From Aplidium turbinatum (Eukaryota > Chordata > Ascidiacea > Aplousobranchia > Polyclinidae), in NCBI GenBank assembly GCA_918807975.1, contig OU964934.1, positions 8,122,001-8,186,000 of the forward strand: a stretch of DNA of 64,000 nt, in the 5' to 3' direction. The notes under the pieces were generated by a model that saw nothing but the letters and a program-made list of their open reading frames with translations, did not search any database and was not told where the DNA came from. Below are positions 13,228-22,868 of the stretch, one piece after another (positions within the stretch are counted from its first letter, which is position 1; the number at the start of each line of letters is the position of its first letter). Both the position numbers and the translations under genes were made by a program.

Positions 13228-13286
13228 CTACAATACGTCTGCAGACGTTGAATCAATGTAAAAATGACGAGTTCTACTGCCTGGGG
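13228..13286. repeat. Partial copy of palindromic-core MITE
   Basis: This contains 'ACGTCTGCAGACGT' followed by 'TGAATCAATGTAAAAATGAC', matching the core and right half of the MITE at 38827-38914. Other partial copies are at 24506-24560 and 33798-33842. The left half is degraded. Confidence 0.5.
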
Positions 13287-13833
13287 TAGTTACTAGGCTT
13301 GACCGCGACTAACTGCGCTTTGCTTCACACTCACTACGACTACGCGAAATAGTCTACCTCGCTGCTCATTAGCCTATTCCATTTCCAAGAAGCGAAATTC
13401 ATCCGTATTTTTGAATGATTCAACGTTTATATCCGTTTAATGTACAGTATGACTCCTATAATTACAAAAAAATAAGCTGGCTAAGTCATGCGCTATCTAA
13501 GGTTTCATGCTAGGTGCAATCATCAGGGGCAACACCTATTTCAAAAAAAAAATAATATTCAAACAGCATGATTCTGATCAGTTTTTTTTAAGGTTTGGTT
13601 TGGGTGACCGGTGACCGCTAAGTAGTTTTAAAAAACCGCAAGTGTTTCATTTAAATACCAAAAAATAGCCATAACTACATACAATCAACGCAACATAAAA
13701 TGAATTATTCAACAAGGCACAGCTTAAATGATTGTGACAGCGACCAAACAGCCTGCCCAACATGGCCGCCAAACAAGTTTGCTGCGCAATCAAACAAAGT
13801 GTGCTTGTTGGCTTCTGCTTGTTATGTTTCCAC

Positions 13834-14949
13834 CAGTGCTTCCACTTTTACAAAGCTAGATTACCACTTGTATTACCACATTTGTCCTCAGATTACCACA
13901 TTTTTTGCTGTGATTTTCTTCCCGATTTTAAGCGTATTTCGACTTACTTTTACATTAACGAAGTGGCTATCTTTACCCACTTGTTGCCATGGTTACAATC
14001 AGGTGTTGCCAGAGTTAGGATTAAAGTTAGGAAGGGTTAAGGTAGGCTAATGGTTAGACTTAGGAATAAGGTTAGGGTTTTGATCTTTACCCAGAACTAA
14101 AAAAAAATTCCAAAATGCAAGTTTTTGTTTTCAACAGCTTTAAACTTTTCTCAAATTAGGACAGAATTTCTTATCTGGCAACGCTATTATTTGGCTATAT
14201 TTACACTATATAGTGTAAAATAAGGTCTAAAACAACTACTCAGTTTATTAACAGTACCGGTACCGGTTATTAACAGTCATTAAAACGTCCGAAATAAGTA
14301 AGAAAATTACTGTACAGTACTTGACACAGCAGCAGCAGCTAAAATCTAAAAGACATCTTGACTATGAATATGGTCACCCTACGTTCAAAGTCAAAAGTCA
14401 GGATGCATTCCAAAATCAAACCGAAAACAGCGGAACATGCTAGTCGCATGCTATTATAAGCAGTTTTTTGCATATCTGTTCGATTTCGGAAAACAACAGT
14501 TTAAATGCTCTTCAATCAATCAATCATTTTATTTTTCGTCATTATAAACCTACCAGCACGTTAACGAACGGGAAAAGGTGGCAAAACCTTGAAAGGTTTA
14601 AAACGTGCCTGAATGAAAAATTATGTAGTTTTTTAATATCAGTAGTTAGCACGGCCACAAAACCCAAAAAAACAAATAGCAAAAAATAAAACAAAAACAG
14701 AGAAGCACACATGTAGTAGCTTAATGAATGACAGCCTAATGAAAAGTGTTGTGGATTGAATTTGCCAGTTCCAATATTGATGTGGATGAGCACTGAGCAG
14801 TCATAATAATGATAATATAACAATAACATTTCCACACAAAATTTCCATATTACCACTAAATTACCACAAATTTTTCATTACCACATTTTTACCACAAGCA
14901 CGATGAAAATTCCACAATTGTGGTAATTACCACAAAAGTGGAAGCGCTG
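13834..14949. mobile_element. Non-autonomous hAT element with nested LINE tail
   Basis: The ends read CAGTGCTTCCACTTTT (left) and, reverse-complemented, CAGCGCTTCCACTTTT (right). An exact 8-bp target duplication, GTTTCCAC, lies at 13826-13833 and 14950-14957. 'TTACCAC' is repeated just inside both ends. The interior has degenerate TTAGGG-like words near 14010-14085 and a later LINE-tail insertion at 14508-14815. No transposase frame is recognisable. Confidence 0.9.
14508..14815 (-). repeat. LINE 3'-end repeat, copy 2
   Basis: This is nearly identical to 3475-3830 over most of its length and ends in the same (TTGA)n-type tail on the minus strand. The close similarity suggests both copies come from a recently active LINE. 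It is nested in hAT element 13834-14949. Confidence 0.65.
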
Positions 14950-15292
14950 GTTTCCACACGTAAGAACTGATCATTATGCGCCATAAATCAGAAATAAACA
15001 TTGACGAGTATCGAAGGTGCACTTCTTTTGTGAATAACTCTTTGATTCAGCTGTTAGCTGTACCTCCACGGCTCCACTTATTCTTTTTTTCCGGACGTGA
15101 ACTATTGATCGTAGGCTATATTCGTATTATCGACAAGACATAGCGAGAAACAACCATTACTTTTCTACTGTAGTTGCAAGTCCAAATTTTGGGAAACCGC
15201 TGGAGAAATTTGAGGGACCGTTTCGGTCCCCCAAAACACCTTAAAAAAAAAGACTGATTCTGATATATGTGTATGATTTTTTTGTTAGTTGA

Positions 15293-15490
15293 TCTATTCA
15301 ATTCAATTTATTTTTCTTTGTCGGAAAACAACAGCAATGATAAAGTTACCAACAGTTTACGGGAATAAAACCAACACAAGGAAACGGCGGCAAAACCAAA
15401 GAAGTTTAAAACGTGCATGCGATGTAAATTTAAAGGATACGTCGATGAAAGTAAATTTAAGCACGGCCACCAAACCTAACAGTTTAAAAT
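15293..15490 (-). repeat. LINE 3'-end repeat, diverged copy 3
   Basis: It shares 'AAACGTGCATGCGATG'-like and 'AGCACGGCCACCAAACC' words with the two copies above and ends in a TTGAA-rich tail on the minus strand. It is more diverged, so older or from a sister subfamily. Confidence 0.5.
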
Positions 15491-15807
15491 AGATGAATTA
15501 GTTGAAAGAACCAGTTGCATTCACATACCTAAAGCAACTGAAGGTCTGATAGTTGATGAAGCCATGCGGGGACGACTGAACCTTACAACCAATACAAAAA
15601 AAGAAAAATCCAATCCGCTCAATAAAAAATGTTTCTAAATGTGACACAGCTGGTCAGTGGTCAGTGATCATGTCTCATAGCGCCTCTTCACAAAAATTGA
15701 AGAAAAAAATCTAATGAATTTTGTAGCTGAAACTGGTGGTGAGTGAAGTAAAGACAATATTTCCAACAGTTTTGTTGTTCTTACTCGCCTTATTTTTTCA
15801 TCTAGGC

Positions 15808-16930
15808 CAGGGGTCACTAAATGAGAGAGTTTCTTAGAGAAAAAAATCCAAGCTTGTTGCTCATTTCAACTATAGCTTTTGGGTTGCTGTTCTGGCTTAC
15901 TTGGCTGACATTTTTAAACAACTGAATAAACTTGATTCATCGCTGCAAGGAAAGCAGACAAATTTAATTACCCTCAGTGATACAGTGTCTGTTTTTACGA
16001 AAAACCTTGATCTTTGGAAGACAAGATTATTGCAAGGTAACTTTGACATGTTTGATCAATTGAATTAGTAGGCCTACGAATTCACTGAGATACCAGAAAA
16101 TGCTGAAATCAATAAACAACTGTTGAGGAATTTTACTTCTGACCATAGTTAGTCACTGCAGGATCAATTTAACTTCTACTTTGGTGATTTGAACGTTCAG
16201 AGTTTTTTGTGAGTTTCCAGTCCGTTTCTTGCACACATTGATTCATTAAAGTTACCAACATTGGAATTAAACCAATTCATTGAACTGACCTGTGGCGGAT
16301 GTGACACTACTTTGAATATGTTGCATCCGAGAGTGAGCTTGATGAAATTATGGATACAAGCTTCACATGAGCATCCACAACTGTCTCAGAAAGCTATGGA
16401 AATAATTTTACCTTTTGCGACATCTTATCTTTGTGAATGTGGAGTTTCTGCACTGGTTACAATAAAAACAAAGTATCGTTCACGACTTAAACTCGAAGAT
16501 GAACTCCGATTGAGTCTTCACTTATTACACCTCGTTTGGATATGCAGTGCACAAATGTGCATTGTGCAAGCTCAAGGCTAGCTCTAAATATAACATTCTG
16601 TTTAATACTAGCTACTGTTTATGACTTAGCAAGCAATAAGTGACATTTGTTCGTTACAAGGGGAGGAGGAAGGGGAGTAGTGGTCCGTCACTGAGACACA
16701 ATTTTTTAAGTGGTCCTTAAATCTCAAAAGGTTGAGAACCTCTGGCCTAGGCTGTCCCTATTTGTGGTGGCCTAATGATAAACAGCAACGTCAGTCCTTT
16801 ACAAAAAGTTAGGTAACTTTTTTCTTTAACAGTTGTAGTGCAGCTGTTATTTCCGCAGCACGTGGGCGGGCCGGATGAAATCAGTTCGCGGGCCGGTTCT
16901 GGCCCGCGGGCCGTAGTTTGGTGACCCCTG
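15808..16930. mobile_element. hAT element carrying part of a second hAT
   Basis: The outer ends read CAGGGGTCACTAAA (left) and, reverse-complemented, CAGGGGTCACCAAACTACGG (right). The exact target duplication ATCTAGGC lies at 15800-15807 and 16931-16938. The right end shares the 'GGCCCGCGGGCC' motif with element 11887-12791. An inner sequence ends near 16744 with a different hAT terminus (CAGAGGTTCTCAACCTTTTG, reverse-complemented), which implies that one hAT landed in another. Confidence 0.88.
15830..16744 (+). pseudogene. Decayed ZBED5/FAM200-type hAT transposase fragment
   Basis: Plus-strand frames show 'YLADIFKQLNKLDSSLQGKQ' and 'FTKNLDLWKTRLLQGNFDMF' near 15890-16060. An open stretch at 16261-16581 then ends the family's C-terminal dimerisation region (ILPFATSYLCECGVSAL, then TKYRSRLKLEDELRLSL). 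In intact ZBED5/SCAND3-like transposases these lie several hundred residues after the BED finger. The N-terminal part is absent and the frame is interrupted, so this is a dead copy. Confidence 0.75.
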
Positions 16931-17736
16931 ATCTAGGCTATTAGATTACAGAGGCATCGGACAAAAACTTTACCTGAGGTATGATTCTTATGAAGATCCA
17001 GGTATTAACCCAAGAACCCTCTTGATTGTCTTGCATTTAAACCTCCTCTCCTAAAAATAAGCTATCACCTTTACTGTAGAATTGATTAGGCTACCGATAA
17101 ACCTACAAAGAAAGGTCTTATCAAAACCAATTGTTTGCATCATTCTAGGCCCTCAGAAAAAAAAAACTGTCATCTTTTCGACCTCCAACACTAGCATCTC
17201 TGAGGCTGTTTTGTAAGATTAAGAACAACCTCACCTTGTTTCACCATATAGGCCTACAAGCCCTACAATGAACCCAAGCCAACTGTTAATGGCGAGAGCG
17301 AGAACAGCAACCGCAATTCAAGGAAATGATGTGATGTTGGTTTCAGATTTCACGTTATCTAACTTTACGTAGCCTATACGTACGACATTGGTGAACACGA
17401 AATTGAAAGCAATCGAAAGTCACCAAACTAATACTTGAAAATGAGTAAAAAAACTCAGACATGCGAAAGCCCTGTAAACTACTTGAGAAAAATCGATCGA
17501 GCCAGAGCAGTTTCAATAACACAAGTGCTTGACATTGACACACATGAGCTCAAAGCTTAAGTTAATCAACATATTGTGTGAGAATTTGCAATGATTTTTA
17601 CTTTGTCTCACTGCGCCACAGTCAAAAGCACAACTAAACTGAGTTGTCCAAGATCTGCCATCGCTTCAGTCATAAAGTGATTTTATATCACGACGAGTAA
17701 TCGAAGCTTGTGGGTGTGTACTCTGAGCTTCAAAGT
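16931..17736. other. Non-coding, nothing recognised
   Basis: No protein-like frame, terminal repeat or RNA structure stands out here. Confidence 0.5.
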
Positions 17737-17740
17737 GCGA

Positions 17741-17938
17741 AAAAAGTAAAGAAACTTCTGGAAATAATCGTGCTGTCAAGAGAAGTGATTCAGCATCTTT
17801 TTGCAAGCACGTGACTGTTTTTCAAGTGAAAAGTCAGACTTTCAACATAATAGTTTGATGAACAGACACTAGCTTGCAAAAAAGTGCTGAATCACATCGC
17901 TTGACAGCACTAATATTTCCAGAAGTTTCGTTGCTTTT
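17741..17938. repeat. Long inverted repeat (hairpin, about 68-bp arms)
   Basis: The left arm 17741-17808 and right arm 17871-17938 are reverse complements with a few mismatches (shared core 'GAAACTTCTGGAAATA', 'GTGCTGTCAAG', 'TTTTTGCAAGC'). They enclose a loop of about 62 bases. This could be a fold-back MITE or a transcribed hairpin. No flanking duplication is evident. Confidence 0.75.
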
Positions 17939-17976
17939 GAAGCAGTTGGGCATATGACCTACTTAGCACCAGTAGC

Positions 17977-18576
17977 CAGGCGCGGATCTAGGAGTTTTTT
18001 TTTGGGGGGAAGGCAGAAAATTTGAAAATCAATTAAAAAGAAAGAAAAAGATAAAACAGATATGAACAATGATACTACGACATATACGATATGCTATAAA
18101 ATAGACATTAAAACAGCCATTTTCATCAATGCAAAGAAATTTATTCTCACACGAGAAGATACTTCATTTTCTTGACCATTTTCATCAATTGTGAATGTTT
18201 AAAAAATAAATTTTGCTTCAATAAAAATTGCTAAGCATGCAAAGTAAACTTGACATCTGGTTTAAAACCCTGTATGCAGTGTCCATGACCAAATGGACAT
18301 TTGTATGTTTGCAGGCGTATGCGGTAATTGATTGAAATTACAATGAAGACTGAAAACTATAAAACAGCCATTCAAGGTTTCAGATTGTTTCAACTGACGT
18401 CGTTTGGTTCAGCGTTGGTTTCAGCTGAGTCAGCTCCAACAAATGATGCTATTAAAATGTATTTGAAATTGTATGAAAGAAAATAGCGGAGTCTGATCGA
18501 TGGATAACTCCAACCATAATAATAACAAAAAAATATTTACCCCCCTCACCCCCCCGGGATAAGTTAAGTCCGCCTG
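17977..18576. mobile_element. Non-autonomous hAT-like element
   Basis: It starts CAGGCGCGGATC and ends, reverse-complemented, CAGGCGGACTTAAC. An exact 8-bp duplication, CCAGTAGC, flanks it (17969-17976 and 18577-18584). G-rich and C-rich tracts lie just inside the ends. No coding frame is visible. Confidence 0.85.
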
Positions 18577-18833
18577 CCAGTAGCCTACGTTTTTAAAATT
18601 CATCAGTTGACTCGATGACTGCTATGTGCGAATAGTCCTTCGCTGCTTCCTGTCTGTTGTAGAAGCTAGTTCGGTATGGTGCTATTTTATTTGTTGAACA
18701 AAAAACTCAAATCTTAGCGTCATGTGAACGAACACGTTTTTGCAGTTTACACTCTCTCGTGCTTTTCGTGCGAACTCACTCACAAAGCAAATGAATTCAA
18801 TCAAACCGTGATCAAACTCAATTCATTAATTAC

Positions 18834-18969
18834 CAGGGGCTCTATCCACTTTTAGAATTCGGGGGGGGGGTTAAACAGTGGGCTAAAATCGTCTTAGTCA
18901 TTCCAAACCACTCCGATAAGTGGGGGGTGATCACCCCCCTCACCCCCCCTCCCTTGGATACAGCCCATG
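18834..18969. mobile_element. 136-bp hAT-like MITE
   Basis: The left end CAGGGGCTCTATCCA and the reverse-complemented right end CATGGGCTGTATCCA form a terminal inverted repeat, with G/C runs inside. An exact 8-bp duplication, TTAATTAC, flanks it (18826-18833 and 18970-18977). Confidence 0.88.
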
Positions 18970-19015
18970 TTAATTACGATTTGATGGATGGGATGGCGCA
19001 GTGGATGTCATAGCA

Positions 19016-19885
19016 CAGTGGTTCCCAACCTGGGGGTCGCGACCCTCAAAGGGGTCGCAGAGCATTTTATAGGGGGTCGCGAAGCTGTTGCAACAAGAAA
19101 AGTGAATGTAAGTAGGACGAGGAACCGGTCCGCTAGCCATTTCATTCGGATTGCTTGTAGCACAACATTATTGCATCAGTATGCGTCCACTGTGATGTAG
19201 CCTAATAAGCGTGACTGTAGGTCTTACATCACAGTGGACGCATACTGTGTAGGACTATTTGCTGTAAAGGTGTAAATTGAAACTCTATTAACGAAGTATA
19301 GCCTAATTGTATATTAGACAACAGAGATCAGTCAATACTCGAGATTGCTAAAAAATAGTTAAAGGGAGCATCGTTCCATGGAGAAAAAACGAAAATACGT
19401 TGGAGTAGGCTACATTAACCTTGGCTTTACTTCTTTATTGACCAATGGTGTTGAGAAGCCACAGTGTGTTCTCTGCAACGTAGTTCTTAGCGCAGAATCA
19501 TTGAAACCATCAAAATTGAAACGCCATTTAGAAACCAAACACCCTCAACATGCTAAAAAGGATGCAGCATTCTTTAAACGCCATGAAGCTGGTCTCAAGC
19601 GACAACGGCTTGACGCTACTGGAAACTTTCATCAGGCAAATGTGGCTATAATTCAGGCATCCTATGAAATCGCACTGGAAAATGCCAAAGGAAAGAAACC
19701 TCACACTATTGGGGAAACACTTGTGAAGCCATGCTTGTTGAAAACTATAAAGCTGGTTCCTTTTGTTGTATTATTTGTTAATAGTACCGGTATACTTGCA
19801 TTTAGGAAAGAATATAAGTGGGGGTCGCGGTATCTACGAAAAATTTTAAAGGGGGTCACCAAGACAAAAAGGTTGGGAACCACTG
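19016..19885 (+). mobile_element. ZBED-type hAT element, internally deleted
   Basis: The terminal repeats read CAGTGGTTCCCAACC on the left and, reverse-complemented, CAGTGGTTCCCAACCTTTTT on the right, each followed inside by GGGGGTCGC motifs. The flanks share ATAGCA at both borders (full 8-mers TCATAGCA and ATAGCATC), so the target duplication is imperfect. It contains the N-terminal transposase frame listed separately and a 23-bp inverted repeat near 19177-19247. Confidence 0.85.
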
Positions 19886-19944
19886 ATAGCATCTTTTCAC
19901 AAATTGAGACTAATGGGCAAATTTTCAAAAAAGGGCACTTTTAG
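19378..19944 (+). pseudogene. N-terminal part of ZBED5-like hAT transposase with BED finger
   Basis: The frame starts MEKKRKYVGVGYINLGFTSL and contains a BED-type zinc finger (CVLC near residues 31-34, then LKRHLETKHP with the paired histidines). A 'FFKRHEAGLKRQRLD' linker follows, as in ZBED5/FAM200-like transposases. About 115 residues match. After that the frame runs into the right terminal repeat, so the catalytic core and dimerisation region have been deleted. The last residues are read through the element end and the flanking DNA and have no meaning. Its lack of a catalytic domain makes transposition activity unlikely. Confidence 0.8.
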
Positions 19945-20566
19945 CACCAGAATTATGTTATAAAGGGCCACTTTTCGCGCATAAATGATGGAAAAAGGGC
20001 ATTTTTTCCTAGCGTAAAACATGTAAATGTAGATTTCTCAGAAAAATTGTGGGTAAAAAGACATATTATAGTTAGGCTAAAATTTTGAGACCTATTGATT
20101 CCTATATTCATCTCCTCCCACAATATTTTATATATAATAATGTAGCCTAATAAAATTTAATCTAGCAACATTTAGTTGCAGAGGTCTCTTGTATTAAAGT
20201 AAAAAGAAACAACTAGGCTACATGATAATATATACGTCTACGACACACAACTGCTAAGAGATTATAGTGAGTTGAATCTTTGCAAAATTAGATGGTTTTA
20301 AAGAGGTGGTATTTCATTTTGATGAAAATCAGGTAACAAACTTCGGTAACTCAGACTTTTAAAATCTCACACAAAGTTTAAGGTAGGCCTACTCACAACA
20401 CAAATTGATAATCTACTTGAATGGAACATTAAGGATATTATAAGTAGGCTAAGGTCAAAGGTAGGCTCATAAGTTCTAGATGTATGCTGAAGCTTTTCAT
20501 TTAGCTGTTCCTTCTTTAACGTCCTCACGTGCCGCACCATGGCTCCACGTTTGAGACCCTTTGATC

Positions 20567-20755
20567 CAGTGGCTGATTCAGAACGTAATGAGTGGGCCTA
20601 GGAAATATCTTGGTGGGCCTTTGAAGTGATATCATGCTGTGAACTCGTGATGCCACAGACAATTCAGTGCCACAGTGTTAAACAATCTGATTTTGGGTAG
20701 GCCCACTGTCAATCTGGGTACGCCTAACCAGGCCCACCCGGTAGATCCGCCCCTG
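20567..20755. mobile_element. Short hAT-like MITE
   Basis: It starts CAGTGGCTGATTCAG and ends, reverse-complemented, CAGGGGCGGATCTACC, with 'GTGGGCCT' motifs inside both ends. The flanking 8-mers CTTTGATC and TCTTGATC agree at 6 of 8 positions, which suggests an aged target duplication. Confidence 0.65.
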
Positions 20756-20884
20756 TCTTGATCTAATATACAATAACACATTTTTTTTATTGATCGGCTC
20801 GATTAAAATAACTTTAAGCATTTTTTAAATTTGGGTCTGGCAACTCTGATTTCATCAGGTGCAATGATGATCCTGATTCCTGAT

Positions 20885-21905
20885 CAAGGATGCCAGAGCT
20901 TGGTTTTTCCACCTAGATCTGGGTTTTTTTGACCACATCTGGGTTTTAAGTTTTTTTTTTTCAAATTTAGGTGAATCTAGGTTTTTTTTGTTTTTAACTT
21001 TGTACAGAGCTTGCACGGTATTAAGGCACTGGGATCCTCGGTAAATGGTCCACACTGCAACACAAAAATGATTTTAAGCATAAGGTAATGTTTTTTGCAT
21101 CAATTACTGTAGTCAGTGAGGTACAGCTGGTATACAGTAGTCTAGCGAGTTGTTGTGAGCAGGTTTTAATTGATACATATATTTGTCATCATTTATTACG
21201 CTTCTCAGGGGTATTGGTATTAGGCTGCCTAAGCTATAAGACTCAAATACGACTGTTAGTGTAGATCTAATGTTATAAACTTAACTGAACTCTTCTACAG
21301 TAACGGTATTCTTACAAAAACGAGTGATAAAAATAAAAAACCCAAAACGAAGCAAAAATTGTGGTATGGACAATCATTCGAAAAGGACTGGCTAAAAGTT
21401 CCTGAATTCAAAGATTGGTAGCAAATGAAAGAAGATGCTTCCAATAAAAACAACAGTTATTGTAAATATTGCAAAGCTATACTGAAAAATGCTAATAAAT
21501 CAATGTTGTTAGCTCACAGCAAGACTGAAAAACACAAACAAAACTACAGTGCTGCTAAGTCTCATGTGAAAATCAATACGGTATATACCTTTTTAACACA
21601 AAATTTAGCCACCCAGTCAGATCAAATTGCTAAAGCAGAAGCATTGCTTGCAGGTTATTTTTCTGAGCATCATGTACCATTCACTCACATTAATCATCTT
21701 GTTGATGTTTATAGGAAAGCATTTCCTGATAGTGCGATTGCAAAAAATAGATATGAAATAATGAAACGCAAGTGGTGCTAAAAGCACATCAGGCTTTTTT
21801 AACCGCTTTACTACATATTTTCTGGACCTGGGTTTTTTTTACCTCATCTGGGTTTTTTTCAGCACACAATCTAAGTTTATTGGAAATCTGTCGCTGGCAT
21901 CCCTG
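20885..21905 (+). mobile_element. hAT element with partial transposase
   Basis: The ends CAAGGATGCCAG and, reverse-complemented, CAGGGATGCCAG are flanked by an exact 8-bp duplication, TTCCTGAT (20877-20884 and 21906-21913). Repeated 'CTGGGTTTTTT' motifs lie inside both ends. The interior encodes the transposase N-terminus described separately; the remainder has been deleted. Confidence 0.92.
21322..21781 (+). pseudogene. hAT transposase N-terminal zinc-finger fragment
   Basis: A plus-strand frame shows 'LWYGQSFEKDWLKVPEFKDW', an in-frame stop, then a Cys2-His2-like finger (CKYC ... HSKTEKHKQ). Next come 'AKAEALLAGYFSEHHVPFTH' and 'DVYRKAFPDSAIAKN'. The order matches the start of an invertebrate hAT transposase family whose finger follows a 'W..pe..dWl' motif. 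The protein stops at 21781, long before any RNase H-like core, so it cannot be active. Confidence 0.7.
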
Positions 21906-22114
21906 TTCCTGATTATGATTATCCAATAATATTGGAATTGGATATCAGTCAGTTTATTTATTTGTCACAAACACAAACATGAAAAGAATACAAAATATGC
22001 AATAATCTGTTGTGTGTCATATGACGAGGAGGCTGCGTAAAGACCAAGCGGTCATCTAGTCAGCAAATGGTGAGATCATTAAAAATATTCCGCCGAGACA
22101 GAGTTGATTTTAAT

Positions 22115-22180
22115 AGTCAAATCTCACTCTTGTCTTAGTCAAATCTAACTCTTGTCTTAGTCAAATCTAACTCTTGTCTT
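22115..22180. repeat. Tandem repeat, 22 bp x 3
   Basis: Three head-to-tail copies of a 22-bp unit beginning AGTCAAATCT; the second and third are identical and the first differs at one base. Confidence 0.9.
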
Positions 22181-22249
22181 GTACCGTACCTACTGTTTGT
22201 ACTCAAAACTCTAGGTAAAGATAACATGTCATGGGTAAAGATCCTGAGC

Positions 22250-22455
22250 TGGTGTACAACGGTTGTTGGAGCTGGTATACAAGTCTCCCCCCCTGGTAAC
22301 TCATGACAAAGAGGAATTGACCAAAACATGTGGATTGAAGTGTGTGAACAGTAAATCAAAGGTAAAGTAGTTTCACACTATATGTTTGGTCGAGTCCTGT
22401 TTTTTTCATGAGTTACCAAGGGGGGACTTGTATACCAGCTCCCGGTTGTTCACCA
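22250..22455. repeat. Inverted repeat (about 50-bp arms)
   Basis: The left arm, about 22250-22304, includes 'AGCTGGTATACAAGTC'; the right arm, about 22406-22455, includes 'GACTTGTATACCAGCT'. They are imperfect reverse complements around a loop of about 100 bases. It lies about 400 bases before the TCF25 start codon, so it could be a MITE or an upstream regulatory hairpin. Confidence 0.7.
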
Positions 22456-22868
22456 GATTCGAATTTTTATCTTAGGCCTACCTTTTTGCTGACATGCTAC
22501 CTTGACCTAGAACTTTGGGTTTTTGATGGTTACTCTGGAGTTTTTTTATGTGTTGATGCAGGATAATTTTATTTTTGATTACGGCAGTAAAAGCAATATA
22601 TGCTATGGTACCGTAACATACAATATAGCAAAGGTCTAGATTTAGACTTCAGAAGTGACATGATGCCATGCTTGATAAAGCATCAAAATAGGATAGTAAG
22701 TTGAGCGATTTGGTGGGATAAAACCATCTTGTCTCAGAGTCAAGCAAGTTAAACAAAAACATCTTACCTTATCAACTTTCAAACTACTGAAATTTTTATA
22801 TTGCAGTTTACTTAATTTACCAATACCGTAGTAAATTTGTCACTTGGAAGTGTTATTTTGAGGTGAAA
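22456..22868 (+). promoter_or_regulatory. TCF25 upstream region with unpaired splice acceptor
   Basis: A good acceptor, 'TTTTTATATTGCAG', ends at 22806, 63 bases before the TCF25 start codon. I see no obvious partner donor. It may close a 5'-UTR intron or, if this is a tunicate, receive a spliced leader. No TATA box can be assigned with confidence. Confidence 0.35.

Noticed and set aside
13700-14050. 116-codon plus-strand frame
   Set aside because: It runs across the left border of hAT element 13834-14949 and has no protein-like composition.
21950-22060. Possible further LINE 3' end (CAAATAAATAAA on the minus strand)
   Set aside because: It has only a short A-rich tail-like word and no second copy in the window.
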